Positions 29,061 through 37,260 of a stretch of 64,000 nucleotides of DNA are shown piece after piece. Every line of letters starts with the position of its first letter. The first letter of the stretch is position 1. A program made the position numbers and the translations under genes. The DNA comes from Brachyspira hyodysenteriae ATCC 27164 (GTDB lineage Bacteria > Spirochaetota > Brachyspiria > Brachyspirales > Brachyspiraceae), in NCBI RefSeq assembly GCF_001676785.2, contig NZ_CP015910.2, positions 2,790,001-2,854,000 of the forward strand. Reading direction: 5' to 3'. Below the pieces are notes generated by a model, which saw only the letters and a list, made by a program, of their open reading frames with translations, was not told where the DNA came from and did not search any database.

Positions 29061-30221
29061 ATGAAAAAGTTTTTATTAACAGTGCTGGCTATTTTAACAA
29101 TAGCTAGCGGATCAGTGTTTGGTATGTATGGTGCAGACAACACATGGCTTTTCTTCCTCATACATGGCAACCAATTCAGAGCTAGAATGAACCAATTAGG
29201 TTTCACTCTAGGTAACGGCACTATTAAAGGTACTTTCGGTTTCAAAGCTAATACGCTTATTAACGGAAGCATCTTAAATACAGGCAATAAAGAAAACCAA
29301 AATCCATTAGAAGCTACTATTTCTGCTGGTATAGGTTACACAGGTGATGGTTTTGGTGTTGGTGTTGGTTATAACTATACTTATACTGCTGCAAATACTA
29401 TTCAAACCAAAGCTGCTAAAGGAATAAATACTCATACACCTGTTATTACATTCAATGCTGTTAATAACAATTTAAGAGTAGCTATACCTGTAAGTATAGC
29501 TGTAGAAAAAGATATAGGTAAATTAGGTAATATGGATAGAAAAGATTATTTAGGTTTAAGCATACCTGCTCAAATAAGATATTATACAGGAATAGATGCT
29601 TTCAACTATATAAGATTTGAATTCAATTACGGATTAAATAAATATAATGGTGTTGAAAACAATACAACTACAGAATATCAAGCACAGACTATAAGCTTCC
29701 AATTAAGACTTCATTTCTTAAATACAGTTCTTGGAAATAATGTAACTGTAAACCCATTCTTAAGAGTTGATTTTGCTTCTACTGTAGGTGCTAAAGGAAA
29801 AGGAAATGTAGTATTCCCAGCAGCTACAGCTTTTGATGGAAGACTTACAGCTTGGGCTGCAAATGCTTGGGCAGATGATCCAAACAGCATTTATGACAGA
29901 GAACTTTATGACTTGAAAATCATACCTAGCGTATCTTTAAGTGTTAATACAGACTATGTTAATTTAATATTTGAACCTGGTTTAGGATACAGAGTACAAG
30001 ATGATGGTGTAAAAGGAAGCAAACTTACTCATACATTATACTGGCAGGCTTACGGAGAAATATATATCAGACCTGTTCAGGATCTTGAATGGTATTTCGA
30101 AATGGATGTTAATAACGGAGTACCTAAACTTCAAGGAAATCCTATTGCTTCAGGAAATTCAATGCCTGTTGTATTCGGAGCTAATACTGGTATAACTTGG
30201 TATTTACCTGCTTTACAATAA
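29061..30221 (+). CDS. variable surface protein (Vsp), copy 1
   Basis: 386 aa with a signal peptide (MKKFLLTVLAILTIASGSVFG). It belongs to the Brachyspira/Serpulina 39-kDa variable surface protein family: MYGxDxxWxxFLxHGNQxRARMxQLGFxLGNGTIKGTFGF near the N-terminus. It ends in an outer-membrane-type final strand (TGITWYLPAL). The middle is rich in alternating beta strands, so a beta-barrel or surface lattice protein is likely. This copy is the most divergent of the four, lacking the shared central block of copies 2-4. It is followed by its own terminator. Confidence 0.93.
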   Translation: MKKFLLTVLAILTIASGSVFGMYGADNTWLFFLIHGNQFRARMNQLGFTLGNGTIKGTFGFKANTLINGSILNTGNKENQNPLEATISAGIGYTGDGFGVGVGYNYTYTAANTIQTKAAKGINTHTPVITFNAVNNNLRVAIPVSIAVEKDIGKLGNMDRKDYLGLSIPAQIRYYTGIDAFNYIRFEFNYGLNKYNGVENNTTTEYQAQTISFQLRLHFLNTVLGNNVTVNPFLRVDFASTVGAKGKGNVVFPAATAFDGRLTAWAANAWADDPNSIYDRELYDLKIIPSVSLSVNTDYVNLIFEPGLGYRVQDDGVKGSKLTHTLYWQAYGEIYIRPVQDLEWYFEMDVNNGVPKLQGNPIASGNSMPVVFGANTGITWYLPALQ

Positions 30222-30263
30222 TAAATAACAGTGAATAATCAGAAATAACTGATTTTTAATACA

Positions 30264-30296
30264 AGGGGAGCTTCATTAAAAAGCTCCTCTTTTTTA
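30264..30296 (+). terminator. rho-independent terminator of vsp copy 1
   Basis: AGGGGAGCTT pairs with AAGCTCCTCT (10 bp with one G-T pair), then TTTTTT. Confidence 0.9.
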
Positions 30297-30471
30297 TGAG
30301 AAAAACAAATATAAAGCTTGTTCATAATTATCAATTTAATCAAAACATACTAAGCAAATTCAAAATTTCATAAAAAATAATTATTCAATAAAAATTCATA
30401 ATTTTTTATTAAAAAAATATGTAAATATGTATTTGAATGACTATTTTTTTATATAATTCCTTTTATATGTA

Positions 30472-30499
30472 TTGACATTTTATAACTTTTTCCTATAAT
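30472..30499 (+). promoter_or_regulatory. strong sigma70 promoter of vsp copy 2
   Basis: Consensus TTGACA (30472-30477) and TATAAT (30494-30499) are separated by 16 bp. The transcript should begin at about 30506, at the sequence AGAGGATATTTA. Confidence 0.88.
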
Positions 30500-30505
30500 G
30501 AAAGT

Positions 30506-30590
30506 AGAGGATATTTAGGTGTCTATTGAGTTTTTAAGCAATCTCTCAATAGACACTGTCAAAAGATTATAAAAAAATTAGGAGAAAAAC
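30506..30590 (+). promoter_or_regulatory. structured leader of vsp copy 2
   Basis: GTGTCTATTGAG (30519-30530) and CTCAATAGACAC (30545-30556) form a perfect 12-bp stem. The 14-nt loop ends in TAAGCAATCT. The loop and the 5' end AGAGGATATTTA are complementary to two elements of the vsp copy 4 leader (33289-33298, and three repeats from 33325). Confidence 0.75.
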
Positions 30591-30591
30591 A

Positions 30592-31770
30592 ATGAAAAAA
30601 GTTTTATTGACAGCTATGGCATTATTGACTATAGCTAGTGCATCTGCTTTCGGTATGTATGGTGACAGAGATTCTTGGATCGACTTCTTAGTACATGGTA
30701 ACCAATTAAGAGCTAGAATGGACCAATTAGGTTTCGTTTTAGGTAACGGTACTATTAAAGGTACTTTCGGTTTCAGATCTCAATCTGCTGTAACAAAAAT
30801 AGGTAACATACTTTCAGGTAATACAGGAAATGTAGATTTACAAACTACTATTTCTGCTGGTATAGGTTATACTTCTGAGCCTTTCGGTATTGGCGTAGGT
30901 TATAACTACACTTATGTAAATCCTAGATTAGGTGTTCATACTCCTGTACTTATGATCAATGCTTTAAACAACAACTTAAGAATAGCAGTTCCTGTTCAAA
31001 TAGCTGTAAGTCATGATCCTTTCAATGATTCTGCTAAATTCCCTTATTCATCATCTACAAAAGATTATATGGGTATAAGCACTGATATACAATTAAGATA
31101 CTATACTGGTATAGATGCTTTCAATGCTATAAGAGTATACTTCAAATACGGACAAGCTGGATATAAAACAGCTAACGGAGCTAATGAGTATGCTAATGAG
31201 TATTTTGCTCAGTCATTAGGTTTTGAAGCTAGATTCTATTTCTTGAATACTCCTGTTGGAAACGTAACTATCAATCCTTTCATCAAAGTTGCTTATAACA
31301 CAGCTTTAAAAGGTGTAAGCAGAACTGTAAGAGCTGGAGAAGCTGTACAAAATACTGTTTCTGGTTATCATCCTTCTCATCCTAATTATAAATTAGATGC
31401 ATTTGCTGGTAGATACATTGGTAAAGATTTCAAATGGGATTCAAATCCTTATGATGTAAAAGCTCAGGCTGTATTAGGTATCACTGCTAACAGCGATGTA
31501 GTATCTCTTTATGTTGAGCCTTCTTTAGGTTATCAAGCTACATATTTAGGAAAAAACATATCTGAAAATCCATATTTAAATATAGATTCTAAAGTACAAC
31601 ATAGCTTAGCTTGGGGTGCTTATGCAGAACTTTATGTAAGACCTGTTCAAGATCTTGAATGGTACTTCGAGATGGATGTTAATAATGGCGGTACAAGACA
31701 AGAATCTGGTATCCCTGTATACTTTAAATCTACTACAGGTATAACTTGGTATTTACCTGCTTTCAATTAA
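30592..31770 (+). CDS. variable surface protein (Vsp), copy 2
   Basis: 392 aa; signal peptide MKKVLLTAMALLTIASASAFG, then the Vsp core and the terminal strand TTGITWYLPAFN. It is nearly identical to copy 4 over the whole length; differences are clustered near residues 43-57, an extra YANE at about 199-203, and a few positions near the C-terminus. Codons are biased to GGT, TTC, ATC and AAC, unlike most neighbours, which suggests high expression. A strong promoter, AGGAG and terminator frame it. Vsp proteins are abundant outer-envelope antigens. Confidence 0.95.
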   Translation: MKKVLLTAMALLTIASASAFGMYGDRDSWIDFLVHGNQLRARMDQLGFVLGNGTIKGTFGFRSQSAVTKIGNILSGNTGNVDLQTTISAGIGYTSEPFGIGVGYNYTYVNPRLGVHTPVLMINALNNNLRIAVPVQIAVSHDPFNDSAKFPYSSSTKDYMGISTDIQLRYYTGIDAFNAIRVYFKYGQAGYKTANGANEYANEYFAQSLGFEARFYFLNTPVGNVTINPFIKVAYNTALKGVSRTVRAGEAVQNTVSGYHPSHPNYKLDAFAGRYIGKDFKWDSNPYDVKAQAVLGITANSDVVSLYVEPSLGYQATYLGKNISENPYLNIDSKVQHSLAWGAYAELYVRPVQDLEWYFEMDVNNGGTRQESGIPVYFKSTTGITWYLPAFN

Positions 31771-31796
31771 TTAGAAGTTAATTAATAGAAATTAAT

Positions 31797-31830
31797 GAGG
31801 CTGGCCTTTAATAGGTTGGCCTCTTTTTTA
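31797..31830 (+). terminator. rho-independent terminator of vsp copy 2
   Basis: GAGGCTGGCC pairs with GGTTGGCCTC using three wobble pairs, then TTTTTT. Confidence 0.85.
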
Positions 31831-31974
31831 TTAATTTTCATATTGCAAAATAGTTTATTCATTATTATATAAGTTTACATTTTATTGTTTTGCAATATAA
31901 TATTTTTATCTATAATCTACCTATATAAATTATATAATAGAAGAAAATATTTTATGTTTAGGAGAACAGATAAA

Positions 31975-33060
31975 ATGAAAAAAATTATGCTGGCAGCTAT
32001 TGCTATATTAACTATATTTAGTGCATCTGCTTTAGGAATGTATGGAGATCAAGATGACTGGATTGATTTTCTTACAGATGGAAATCAATTAAGAGCCAGA
32101 ATGGATCAATTAGGATTTGTACTTGGAAACAATACTATTAAAGGTACTTTCGGACTTAGAACTCAAGATGCCGTAACATCATTGGGAAGTATAATTTCAG
32201 GTAAAACAGATAATTTAGGATTAGATGCTACTGTTTCTATGGGAATAGGATACACTTCTGATATTTTCGGCATTGGCTTAGGATATAATTTTACATATTA
32301 TAACAGCACTTTAGGCGTTCATACTCCTGTACTTATGGTCAATGCTTTAAATAATAATTTAAGAATAGCAATACCTATACAAATAGCTGCATCAAAAGAT
32401 CCTTTCGGAAAATATACTATCAGTCAATATAAAGACTATTTAGGAATAAGCACAGATATACAAATAAGATACTATACAGAAATAGATGTATTCAATCAAG
32501 TAAGATTATACATCAAATATGGACAGTCAGGTTATAAAAATGTTAAAAATAATTTTGATATGTTTGCTCAATCATTTGGTTTTGAAACTAGACTATATTT
32601 CTTAAACCGCACAATTGGAAATGTAAATATTAATCCTTTTATTAAAGTTTCATATAATACAGCTTTAGCCAGCAGTGATGTAATGGTTAGAGCAGGAGAA
32701 TCTCTTGTAAATACTACTTATAGTAAAAAAGAAAATAAATGGGAAAAAAATCCTTATAATGTAACTGCTGCTGCTGTATTAGGATTAACTGCTAACAGTG
32801 ATATGCTATCTCTTTATGTTGAACCTTCTTTAGGATACAATGCCGTTTATAAAGGAAAATATAAAACTGATAGTAAATATTATAAAGTACAGCATAATTT
32901 ATATTGGGGAGCTTATGCAGAACTTTATATTACTCCCGTTCAAGATATTGAATGGTATTTTGAAATGGACATTAATAATGGTAATTCAAGACAGACTTCT
33001 TCTATACCTATATACTTTGAATCTACTACAGGGATAACTTGGTATTTGCCTGAATTATAA
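31975..33060 (+). CDS. variable surface protein (Vsp), copy 3
   Basis: 361 aa from the ATG at 31975, which follows TTAGGAG and starts the signal peptide MKKIMLAAIAILTIFSASALG. The frame is open further upstream but that stretch is not conserved. It aligns along its length with copies 2 and 4 but lacks part of the loop after RAGESLVNTTY. Its codons are the ordinary AT-rich set (GGA, TTT, ATA) instead of the biased set of copies 2 and 4. I see no strong promoter, no leader hairpin and no clear terminator. It may be weakly expressed or a sequence donor. Confidence 0.92.
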   Translation: MKKIMLAAIAILTIFSASALGMYGDQDDWIDFLTDGNQLRARMDQLGFVLGNNTIKGTFGLRTQDAVTSLGSIISGKTDNLGLDATVSMGIGYTSDIFGIGLGYNFTYYNSTLGVHTPVLMVNALNNNLRIAIPIQIAASKDPFGKYTISQYKDYLGISTDIQIRYYTEIDVFNQVRLYIKYGQSGYKNVKNNFDMFAQSFGFETRLYFLNRTIGNVNINPFIKVSYNTALASSDVMVRAGESLVNTTYSKKENKWEKNPYNVTAAAVLGLTANSDMLSLYVEPSLGYNAVYKGKYKTDSKYYKVQHNLYWGAYAELYITPVQDIEWYFEMDINNGNSRQTSSIPIYFESTTGITWYLPEL

Positions 33061-33227
33061 TAAAAATATTATTTTGTATAATTTAAACATTTATTGAATA
33101 AAAAAAATAAAAAATTAATAATTCTATAAAAAATTTAAATTAATACTTTACATATTTAAATAAATAGCTGTTTTTATTAAATCTAAGTATTATTTTAAAA
33201 AAAATAATAATTTTATTTATATTAGTG

Positions 33228-33256
33228 TTGACTTTTTTATGTAAATTCATTAGAAT
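33228..33256 (+). promoter_or_regulatory. sigma70 promoter of vsp copy 4
   Basis: TTGACT (33228-33233) and TAGAAT (33251-33256) are 17 bp apart. They predict a leader of about 330 nt before the gene at 33593. Confidence 0.78.
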
Positions 33257-33263
33257 AAAAGTG

Positions 33264-33592
33264 TTGGTAAGATATAGACATTAAAAAAAGATTGCTTATA
33301 ATGTCTATAACCAATATTAGGAACAATAAAGATCCTCTAAATCCTTATTATTCCAATTGACACATTAGTAAAAACAGCATAATTTTTCCATTTAAATATC
33401 TGTTTTTACGGAGAATAAAGATCCTCTAAATCTTATTATTCTCACTGATTTTTTATAATCCGTTAGAATTATATAGATGTTCTAACTCATCTGGAAACAA
33501 TAAAGATCCTCTGTCTTTGTTGTTTCCTAAAATTATTTTGGAGTTACTACTTACAATGAGTATTAACTATATAAAATTTTAGGAGAAAAACA
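33264..33592 (+). ncRNA. multi-hairpin 5' leader of vsp copy 4
   Basis: Six consecutive hairpins are visible. H0: TATAGACATTA 33273-33283 with 33299-33309, plus TTGGT/ACCAA outside. H1: 33320-33329 with 33345-33354. H2: GTAAAAACAG 33368 with CTGTTTTTAC 33400. H3: GAGAATAA 33411 with TTATTCTC 33436. H4: GTTAGAA 33462 with TTCTAAC 33480. H5: 14 bp, 33493-33506 with 33514-33527. H1, H3 and H5 share the exact 14-mer AATAAAGATCCTCT while their outer stems change together and stay paired. The loop of H0 is AGATTGCTTA. I recognise no known riboswitch. Confidence 0.75.
33556..33582 (+). other. possible 8-residue leader peptide
   Basis: ATG at 33556 encodes MSINYIKF and stops at a TAG that overlaps the AGGAG (33581-33585) of the vsp copy 4 gene. 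A GGAG lies 12 nt upstream, which is rather far. Translation of this frame would put ribosomes on the vsp ribosome-binding site. Confidence 0.3.
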
Positions 33593-34759
33593 ATGAAAAA
33601 AGTTTTATTGACAGCTATGGCATTATTGACTATAGCTAGTGCATCTGCTTTCGGTATGTATGGCGACAGAGATTCTTGGATCGACTTCCTTACTCATGGT
33701 AATCAGTTCAGAGCTAGAATGGATCAATTAGGTTTCGTTTTAGGTAACGGTACTATTAAAGGTACTTTCGGTTTTAGATCTCAAGCTATTGGAACAGCAT
33801 TAGGTAATATCATTTCAGGTAATACTGGAAATGTAGATTTACAAACTACTATTTCTGCTGGTATAGGTTATACTTCTGAGCCTTTCGGTATTGGCGTAGG
33901 TTATAACTACACTTATGTAAATCCTAGATTAGGCGTTCATACTCCTGTACTTATGATCAATGCTTTAAACAACAACTTAAGAATAGCAGTTCCTGTTCAA
34001 ATAGCTGTAAGTCATGATCCTTTCAATGATTCTGCTAAATTCCCTTATTCATCATCTACAAAAGATTATATGGGTATAAGCACTGATATACAATTAAGAT
34101 ACTATACTGGTATAGATGCTTTCAATGCTATAAGATTATACTTCAAATACGGACAAGCTGGATTTAAAACAGCTAACGGAGCTAGTGAGTATTTTGCTCA
34201 GTCATTAGGTTTTGAAGCTAGATTCTATTTCTTGAATACTCCTGTTGGAAACGTAACTATCAATCCTTTCATCAAAGTTGTTTATAACACAGCTTTAAAA
34301 GGTGTAAGCAGAACTGTAAGAGCTGGAGAAGCTGTACAAAATACTGTTTCTGGTTATAATCCTTCTCATCCTAATTATAAATTAGATGCATTTGCTGGTA
34401 GATACATTGGTAAAGATTTCAAATGGGATTCAAATCCTTATGATGTAAAAGCTCAGGCTGTATTAGGTATCACTGCTAACAGCGATGTAGTATCTCTTTA
34501 TGTTGAGCCTTCTTTAGGTTATCAAGCTACATATTTAGGAAAACACATATCTGAAGATCCATCTTTAAATATAGATTCTAAAGTACAACATAGCTTAGCT
34601 TGGGGTGCTTATGCAGAACTTTATGTAAGACCTGTTCAAGATCTTGAATGGTACTTCGAGATGGATGTTAATAATGGCGGTACAAGACAACCATCTAATA
34701 TCCCTGTATACTTTGAAACTACTACAGGTATAACTTGGTATTTACCTGCTTTCAATTAA
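33593..34759 (+). CDS. variable surface protein (Vsp), copy 4
   Basis: 388 aa, nearly identical to copy 2, with the same signal peptide, biased codons and terminal TTGITWYLPAFN. The ribosome-binding site and first codons (AGGAGAAAAACAATGAAAAA) are the same as in copy 2. It differs from copy 2 in its very long structured leader. Tandem near-identical copies offer substrates for recombination and gene conversion, a known source of antigenic change in other pathogens, though not shown here. Confidence 0.95.
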   Translation: MKKVLLTAMALLTIASASAFGMYGDRDSWIDFLTHGNQFRARMDQLGFVLGNGTIKGTFGFRSQAIGTALGNIISGNTGNVDLQTTISAGIGYTSEPFGIGVGYNYTYVNPRLGVHTPVLMINALNNNLRIAVPVQIAVSHDPFNDSAKFPYSSSTKDYMGISTDIQLRYYTGIDAFNAIRLYFKYGQAGFKTANGASEYFAQSLGFEARFYFLNTPVGNVTINPFIKVVYNTALKGVSRTVRAGEAVQNTVSGYNPSHPNYKLDAFAGRYIGKDFKWDSNPYDVKAQAVLGITANSDVVSLYVEPSLGYQATYLGKHISEDPSLNIDSKVQHSLAWGAYAELYVRPVQDLEWYFEMDVNNGGTRQPSNIPVYFETTTGITWYLPAFN

Positions 34760-34788
34760 TTAGAAGTTAATTAATACAGATCAATGAG

Positions 34789-34821
34789 AGGCTGGCTTTA
34801 ATAAAGTCAGTCTCTTTTTTA
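34789..34821 (+). terminator. rho-independent terminator of vsp copy 4
   Basis: AGGCTGGCTT pairs with AAGTCAGTCT with two wobble pairs, then TTTTTT. It is a diverged form of the copy 2 terminator. Confidence 0.85.
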
Positions 34822-34936
34822 TTAATTTAGTATTCATTAAAAATATTTGTTTAATATAAATGGGAATCCAAACTATAAAAAATATTATGATATACTTTTA
34901 TAAAGTCTAATTACACTAAATATCATGTGTAAAAAA

Positions 34937-37096
34937 CTAGAATATTTTATAGCTTTCTACATATATTCTAGCATCTTCGCTTCCATTAAAACGATTAACC
35001 TTTAATTTATAAATAATATCTATATAATTAGAAGACAGTAATTTTTGAGCTTCTTCATCACTTTTATCCCACATAATGGCATTGACTTTTTTATTATCCT
35101 GCAATAACTCAAGTCTTAAATGTGTCTTATTATTTTTTTTCATTTTATTTATGCTGTTCACTTTTACATTTTTAGACATAAATAAAGGCTCCTCATTACC
35201 GAATCCGTAAGGCTCAAACATTTCCAATAATCTTGCAAACTTTATATCTATATCTTTAAAACTAATTTCCAAATCAAATACATCATCTTTTTTTTCAGTT
35301 TGGAAATTCTGACTCGATGCATACTTTATTATCTTACTTTGAAACTTATCAAAATTATCAGTATTTAAAGTAAATCCGGCAGCATTCTTATGTCCTCCGA
35401 ATTTAGTTAAATAAATATTGGCATACTCAAGCATATCTCTGGCATTATCATCTCCCCTACTCCTTATACTGCCTATGCAAATACCGTCTTCGCTCTCATG
35501 CATAATTACAGCTGTTTTACCATATTCGCTTAATACCTTTCCTGCAATGAGTCCTGTAAGCCCCTGCTCTATCTTTTTGCTTTTTACAACTATAATAGGA
35601 AATTCTAAACAACCATTATTTTTTATATATTCATTTACAATACTAAAATTGGACTCCGTCAAAGATTTTCTAGTCTCATTCATATTATAAACTTCATTTG
35701 ATAGACTCAAAGCTTCCTCTTTTATCTCGCATGTAAGAAGTTTTAAAGCAGTTTCAGGGCTTCCCATTCTTCCTGCAGCATTTATAAAAGGGGCAAGTCT
35801 CCAGCTTATAGCCTGAGTATCTATCTTTGTATTTAATAAATTGATTCTCTCTAGTATTATATTGTATCTTATATGACTAGGCTTTTCTAATTCCTTCAAA
35901 GCACATTTTACATAAGCCCTATTTTCTTCTATAAGAGGCACAACATCAGCTACACTTCCAAATAATACGAGTATTGATTTCTTCTTTATATAACTTTGAA
36001 GCTGTTTCTGACTTATATAAAATAGTCTTCTGAATATTTCCATCTTTATAATTAAATCTCTATACTCTATATCATCATATCTATAAATATTAACATTAAG
36101 CGCCAAAGCAAAATCATCTAAAGTCTTTGTAGTCTTTATATTAACATTACCGTATTTAGCACCTAATTGAAGAAGATCATATACATTGTCATATTCAGGC
36201 AAATATATTTCATACCTTTCATAGAAATTAAGAAGTTTCTTTAATCTCTCCTCTCCTCCTGTAAGTACCAATACACATCCATCACCTTCAAACATATAAC
36301 TAGCAAGCTCTTCAAGTACCTCATCTTCACTCATAAGCTCATCATAATAGTCAGCATATATTGATTTATAGCAATTATTATCATTAATAAGCTCAAATCC
36401 GAACACCTCATCGCTTATAACAAAATTAGTAGATTTTAGAGCTCTTATTTTTTTTAATACATTTTTCGACTTATCAATCTCATAATCTAATACTATTATA
36501 TCCTTATTATAAAGCTTAGTATAAGAAAACACGAAAGCCTGCATAAGTTTAAAGGCAACCGCACAGCCTGAAAAGTTCTTTGATACGAAACCTGTATTTG
36601 AAATCTTAGGATTAAATACTGCATAAGCATTAGGAAGTATTTCCGGTATATCATGGTGATCTGTTACTATAATATCTATTGATAAATCCCTTGCAAACTC
36701 TACCTCTTCAGCATTGGATATTCCGCAGTCTACTGTTATAATAAGGCTTACTCCTGAATTAGCATACTCCTCTATAACCGCCTTAGAAAGTCCGTATCCT
36801 GTTGTATGATTAGGAACAAATGCCTCAACATTCTTTGTAACTACTTTCAATGTATTATATATAATAGATGCTGCTGTTATGCCGTCTGCATCTTTATCGC
36901 CATATACTAATATCTTTTCGTCATTATCTATAGCTTCTTTTACTCTGTCTACAAATACATTAATATCTCTTATATTAAAAGGATTAGATAATGAGTATAT
37001 ATCCTGAAAAAAGAAATCATAAATATCTTCTTTTGAAGTTATGCCTCTTAATTTTAAAAGTTCTAATATCGTTGTATTTAAGTTATTTATGTCCAT
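34937..37096 (-). CDS. recJ: single-stranded-DNA-specific exonuclease RecJ with large insertion
   Basis: RecJ digests single-stranded DNA 5' to 3' in recombination and mismatch repair. The DHH-family motifs are intact: VYGDKDADG (D67, D69, D71), VDCGIS (D123), TDHHDIPE (146-148), and later SVADVVPL, AAGRMGSPETA and FGGHKNAAGF of DHHA1. A C-terminal OB domain follows (KVNSINKMKKNNKTHLRLEL). At 719 aa it is about 150 longer than E. coli RecJ. The extra residues lie between SGCAVAFKL (about 185) and SVADVVPL (about 384), splitting the DHH domain. Confidence 0.92.
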   Translation of the reverse strand: MDINNLNTTILELLKLRGITSKEDIYDFFFQDIYSLSNPFNIRDINVFVDRVKEAIDNDEKILVYGDKDADGITAASIIYNTLKVVTKNVEAFVPNHTTGYGLSKAVIEEYANSGVSLIITVDCGISNAEEVEFARDLSIDIIVTDHHDIPEILPNAYAVFNPKISNTGFVSKNFSGCAVAFKLMQAFVFSYTKLYNKDIIVLDYEIDKSKNVLKKIRALKSTNFVISDEVFGFELINDNNCYKSIYADYYDELMSEDEVLEELASYMFEGDGCVLVLTGGEERLKKLLNFYERYEIYLPEYDNVYDLLQLGAKYGNVNIKTTKTLDDFALALNVNIYRYDDIEYRDLIIKMEIFRRLFYISQKQLQSYIKKKSILVLFGSVADVVPLIEENRAYVKCALKELEKPSHIRYNIILERINLLNTKIDTQAISWRLAPFINAAGRMGSPETALKLLTCEIKEEALSLSNEVYNMNETRKSLTESNFSIVNEYIKNNGCLEFPIIVVKSKKIEQGLTGLIAGKVLSEYGKTAVIMHESEDGICIGSIRSRGDDNARDMLEYANIYLTKFGGHKNAAGFTLNTDNFDKFQSKIIKYASSQNFQTEKKDDVFDLEISFKDIDIKFARLLEMFEPYGFGNEEPLFMSKNVKVNSINKMKKNNKTHLRLELLQDNKKVNAIMWDKSDEEAQKLLSSNYIDIIYKLKVNRFNGSEDARIYVESYKIF

Positions 37097-37260
37097 AATT
37101 ATCTTTATCGCTTATATAATTATAATGTTTTATAATTCTAAAATAGTATATTTTATTTATGATATTCTTTCAAGTGGTATATATTTTGCTATATTTATAA
37201 TTGAGTTTTTTCGATATTAATTATATCATAAAATAATAATATAATATAAGGTTTTAACTT

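Noticed and set aside
31885-31974. N-terminal extension of vsp copy 3
   Set aside because: The extension lacks a signal-peptide pattern, whereas the ATG at 31975 follows AGGAG and aligns with the other copies.
33325-33512. CRISPR-like or transposon end repeats in the vsp4 leader
   Set aside because: Only three short motifs, each inside its own hairpin, with paired changes in the flanks; this fits RNA structure better.
33228-33592. CsrB-like RNA on the minus strand (loops would show AGGA)
   Set aside because: No minus-strand promoter near 33590 and no T-tailed terminator near 33260, whereas a good plus-strand promoter is present.
29061-34759. Site-specific inversion system at vsp
   Set aside because: All four genes point the same way, and no recombinase gene or long inverted repeats flank the cluster in this window; general recombination is the simpler idea.
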